Positions 62,944-64,000 of a stretch of DNA of 64,000 bases are shown here, one piece after another; positions within the stretch are counted from its first letter, which is position 1, and each line of letters opens with the position of its first letter. The DNA lies in NCBI RefSeq assembly GCF_029688925.1, contig NZ_JARUKY010000008.1:158997-222996 (forward strand), given 5' to 3'. Both the position numbers and the translations under genes were made by a program. The notes beneath the pieces are model-generated. The model was not told the origin of the DNA and did no database searches. It worked only from the letters and a program-made list of their open reading frames with translations. The stretch comes from Evansella sp. AB-P1. GTDB taxonomy: Bacteria > Bacillota > Bacilli > Bacillales > Salisediminibacteriaceae.

Positions 62944-63951
62944 TTATGGCAAAAATTGATTCGTCATTGAATCAGAAGTATTAACTGTTTCTTCAATCAA
63001 ACCATTCTCCAATAACCACTCAGTGAAATTATCCCATTTACTTTCACTTTGAAGTCCCCACTGAGACGCATCTCCTTGATAACGTTCACTTAACCAATCC
63101 TGTGAAGCACGAATAAGGTCAGCATCTGTCTCAGGAGTAACGCCAATTAATATTTCAGCAGCTTCTTCTGGATTATCAATAGCAAACTCATACCCTCTGC
63201 TCATTGCTCGTAAAAATCGTTCTACTAGCTCTGGTTGCTCTTCAATGACAGCATCACTTGTAATAATTGCTGGAGCATAATAATCAAAAACAGGATCAAT
63301 ATCTCTTAAATAGATCATATTAATCTCTTCATTACGAATCTCAGCTTCAATTCCAGTCCACCCATAATAAATCCATTGAAAATCAATATCTCTTTGTGTA
63401 TTTACAAAAAAGTCAGCTGTTCCTACAGTTACGTTTTCTAATGTAGAAAAATCAGCACTGCTAGCTTCCATCACTGCTTCAATAATGGCATCTTCCATTG
63501 GGGAACCCCAACCACCGTAAGTTTTACCTTCAAAATCAGCAGCAGAAGTAATACCCTTTTCTACTGGAGAGGCGAAACCAGATGTAAGTTCTTGTATTAC
63601 TGCTGCAATAGATACGACAGGAATACCTGTTGAACGTGCAACCGTTACTTCATCTTGAGCACCAATACCGAAGTGAGCTTGCCCTGAAGCGACAATTTGT
63701 GTTGCTCCTTCCATTGCCGGTTCAATTATGGTTAAATCAATCCCTTCCTCTTCAAAAAAACCTTTCTCCTGTGCAACATATAAACCAGTGTGATTTGTAT
63801 TAGGCACCCAATCAAGAATAAAGGTTGCTTCTAACACTTCTAGTTCATTATTATTGTTTCCGTTTGCACCTTCCCCTTCACTTTCATTACACCCTACTAA
63901 AACTAATAAACCTACTAGTACAGACAATAAAATACTCATTTTTTGAATCAT
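62944..63951 (-). CDS. thiY: ABC substrate-binding lipoprotein, NMT1/THI5-like (ThiY)
   Basis: A 335-residue lipoprotein with lipobox LVLVGC (C21) and an N-rich linker. The mature start TFILDWVPNTNHTGLYVAQEKGFFEEEGIDL is the NMT1/THI5-like signature found in pyrimidine-precursor binders such as ThiY. GGAGAGAG precedes the ATG. The window ends 49 bases upstream, so any TPP riboswitch or preceding permease gene cannot be seen. Confidence 0.88.
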   Translation of the reverse strand: MIQKMSILLSVLVGLLVLVGCNESEGEGANGNNNNELEVLEATFILDWVPNTNHTGLYVAQEKGFFEEEGIDLTIIEPAMEGATQIVASGQAHFGIGAQDEVTVARSTGIPVVSIAAVIQELTSGFASPVEKGITSAADFEGKTYGGWGSPMEDAIIEAVMEASSADFSTLENVTVGTADFFVNTQRDIDFQWIYYGWTGIEAEIRNEEINMIYLRDIDPVFDYYAPAIITSDAVIEEQPELVERFLRAMSRGYEFAIDNPEEAAEILIGVTPETDADLIRASQDWLSERYQGDASQWGLQSESKWDNFTEWLLENGLIEETVNTSDSMTNQFLP

Positions 63952-64000
63952 ATTCTCTCTCCATTTCTAATACTCTCATTTTTCTTTTTACTATTTTTAT

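Noticed and set aside
63952..64000. TPP riboswitch upstream of the ThiY-like gene
   Set aside because: Only 49 bases remain before the window edge and they hold just the ribosome binding site; no THI-box is visible.

Overview
The window comes from a low-GC, Gram-positive member of the Bacillaceae. The families are Bacillus-type throughout: PucR-controlled purine catabolism, YuaF/YuaG flotillin, YveK/CpsD exopolysaccharide genes, lipoprotein substrate-binding proteins and AGGAGG ribosome binding sites. Many acidic lipoproteins and a BCCT transporter fit a salt-exposed or alkaline lifestyle, but that is inference and I do not name a genus. No rRNA, tRNA or CRISPR array was seen.

Region 1 (1-18 kb). 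After the 3' half of glycogen phosphorylase comes a minus-strand exopolysaccharide operon of twelve genes. In transcription order they are: sugar epimerase, YveK/Wzz-like adaptor, CpsD-like protein with a degenerate P-loop, flippase, polymerase/ligase, glycosyltransferase, a formyltransferase-like/GINT1-type protein, initiating sugar transferase, second glycosyltransferase, ManC, acyltransferase and a truncated glycosyltransferase. A perfect palindrome matching two facing SinR half-sites lies just upstream. A beta-helix secreted protein and an acetyl-xylan-esterase-like hydrolase follow as separate units.

Region 2 (18-22.6 kb). A PspA-like, NfeD (YuaF) and flotillin (YuaG) operon, and an AspT/YidE-type transporter.

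Region 3 (22.8-47.5 kb). A nearly complete purine-to-glyoxylate pathway on the minus strand around the activator pucR. It holds xanthine dehydrogenase (pucCDE) with its cofactor genes pucA and pucB, two purine-type amidohydrolases, uricase, OHCU decarboxylase and HIU hydrolase as separate genes, allantoinase, allantoate amidohydrolase and ureidoglycine aminotransferase. It ends in an AMI1-like amidase plus an FAH-family enzyme whose roles are not established. A broken ABC ATPase sits in the middle and no purine permease is visible. Next to pucH is a three-gene operon (Gfo/Idh oxidoreductase, DUF993 aldolase-like protein, sugar-phosphate isomerase).

Region 4 (47.6-64 kb). Metal uptake and efflux: an iron ABC permease and binding protein under a promoter with two Fur boxes, a manganese-type binding protein under two MntR-like boxes, an RND pump with its fusion protein, a BCCT transporter, a diguanylate cyclase, thiaminase II and part of a thiamine-precursor ABC transporter. 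Intergenic DNA here and at 38 kb carries a dispersed mosaic repeat family and a 21-bp tandem array.
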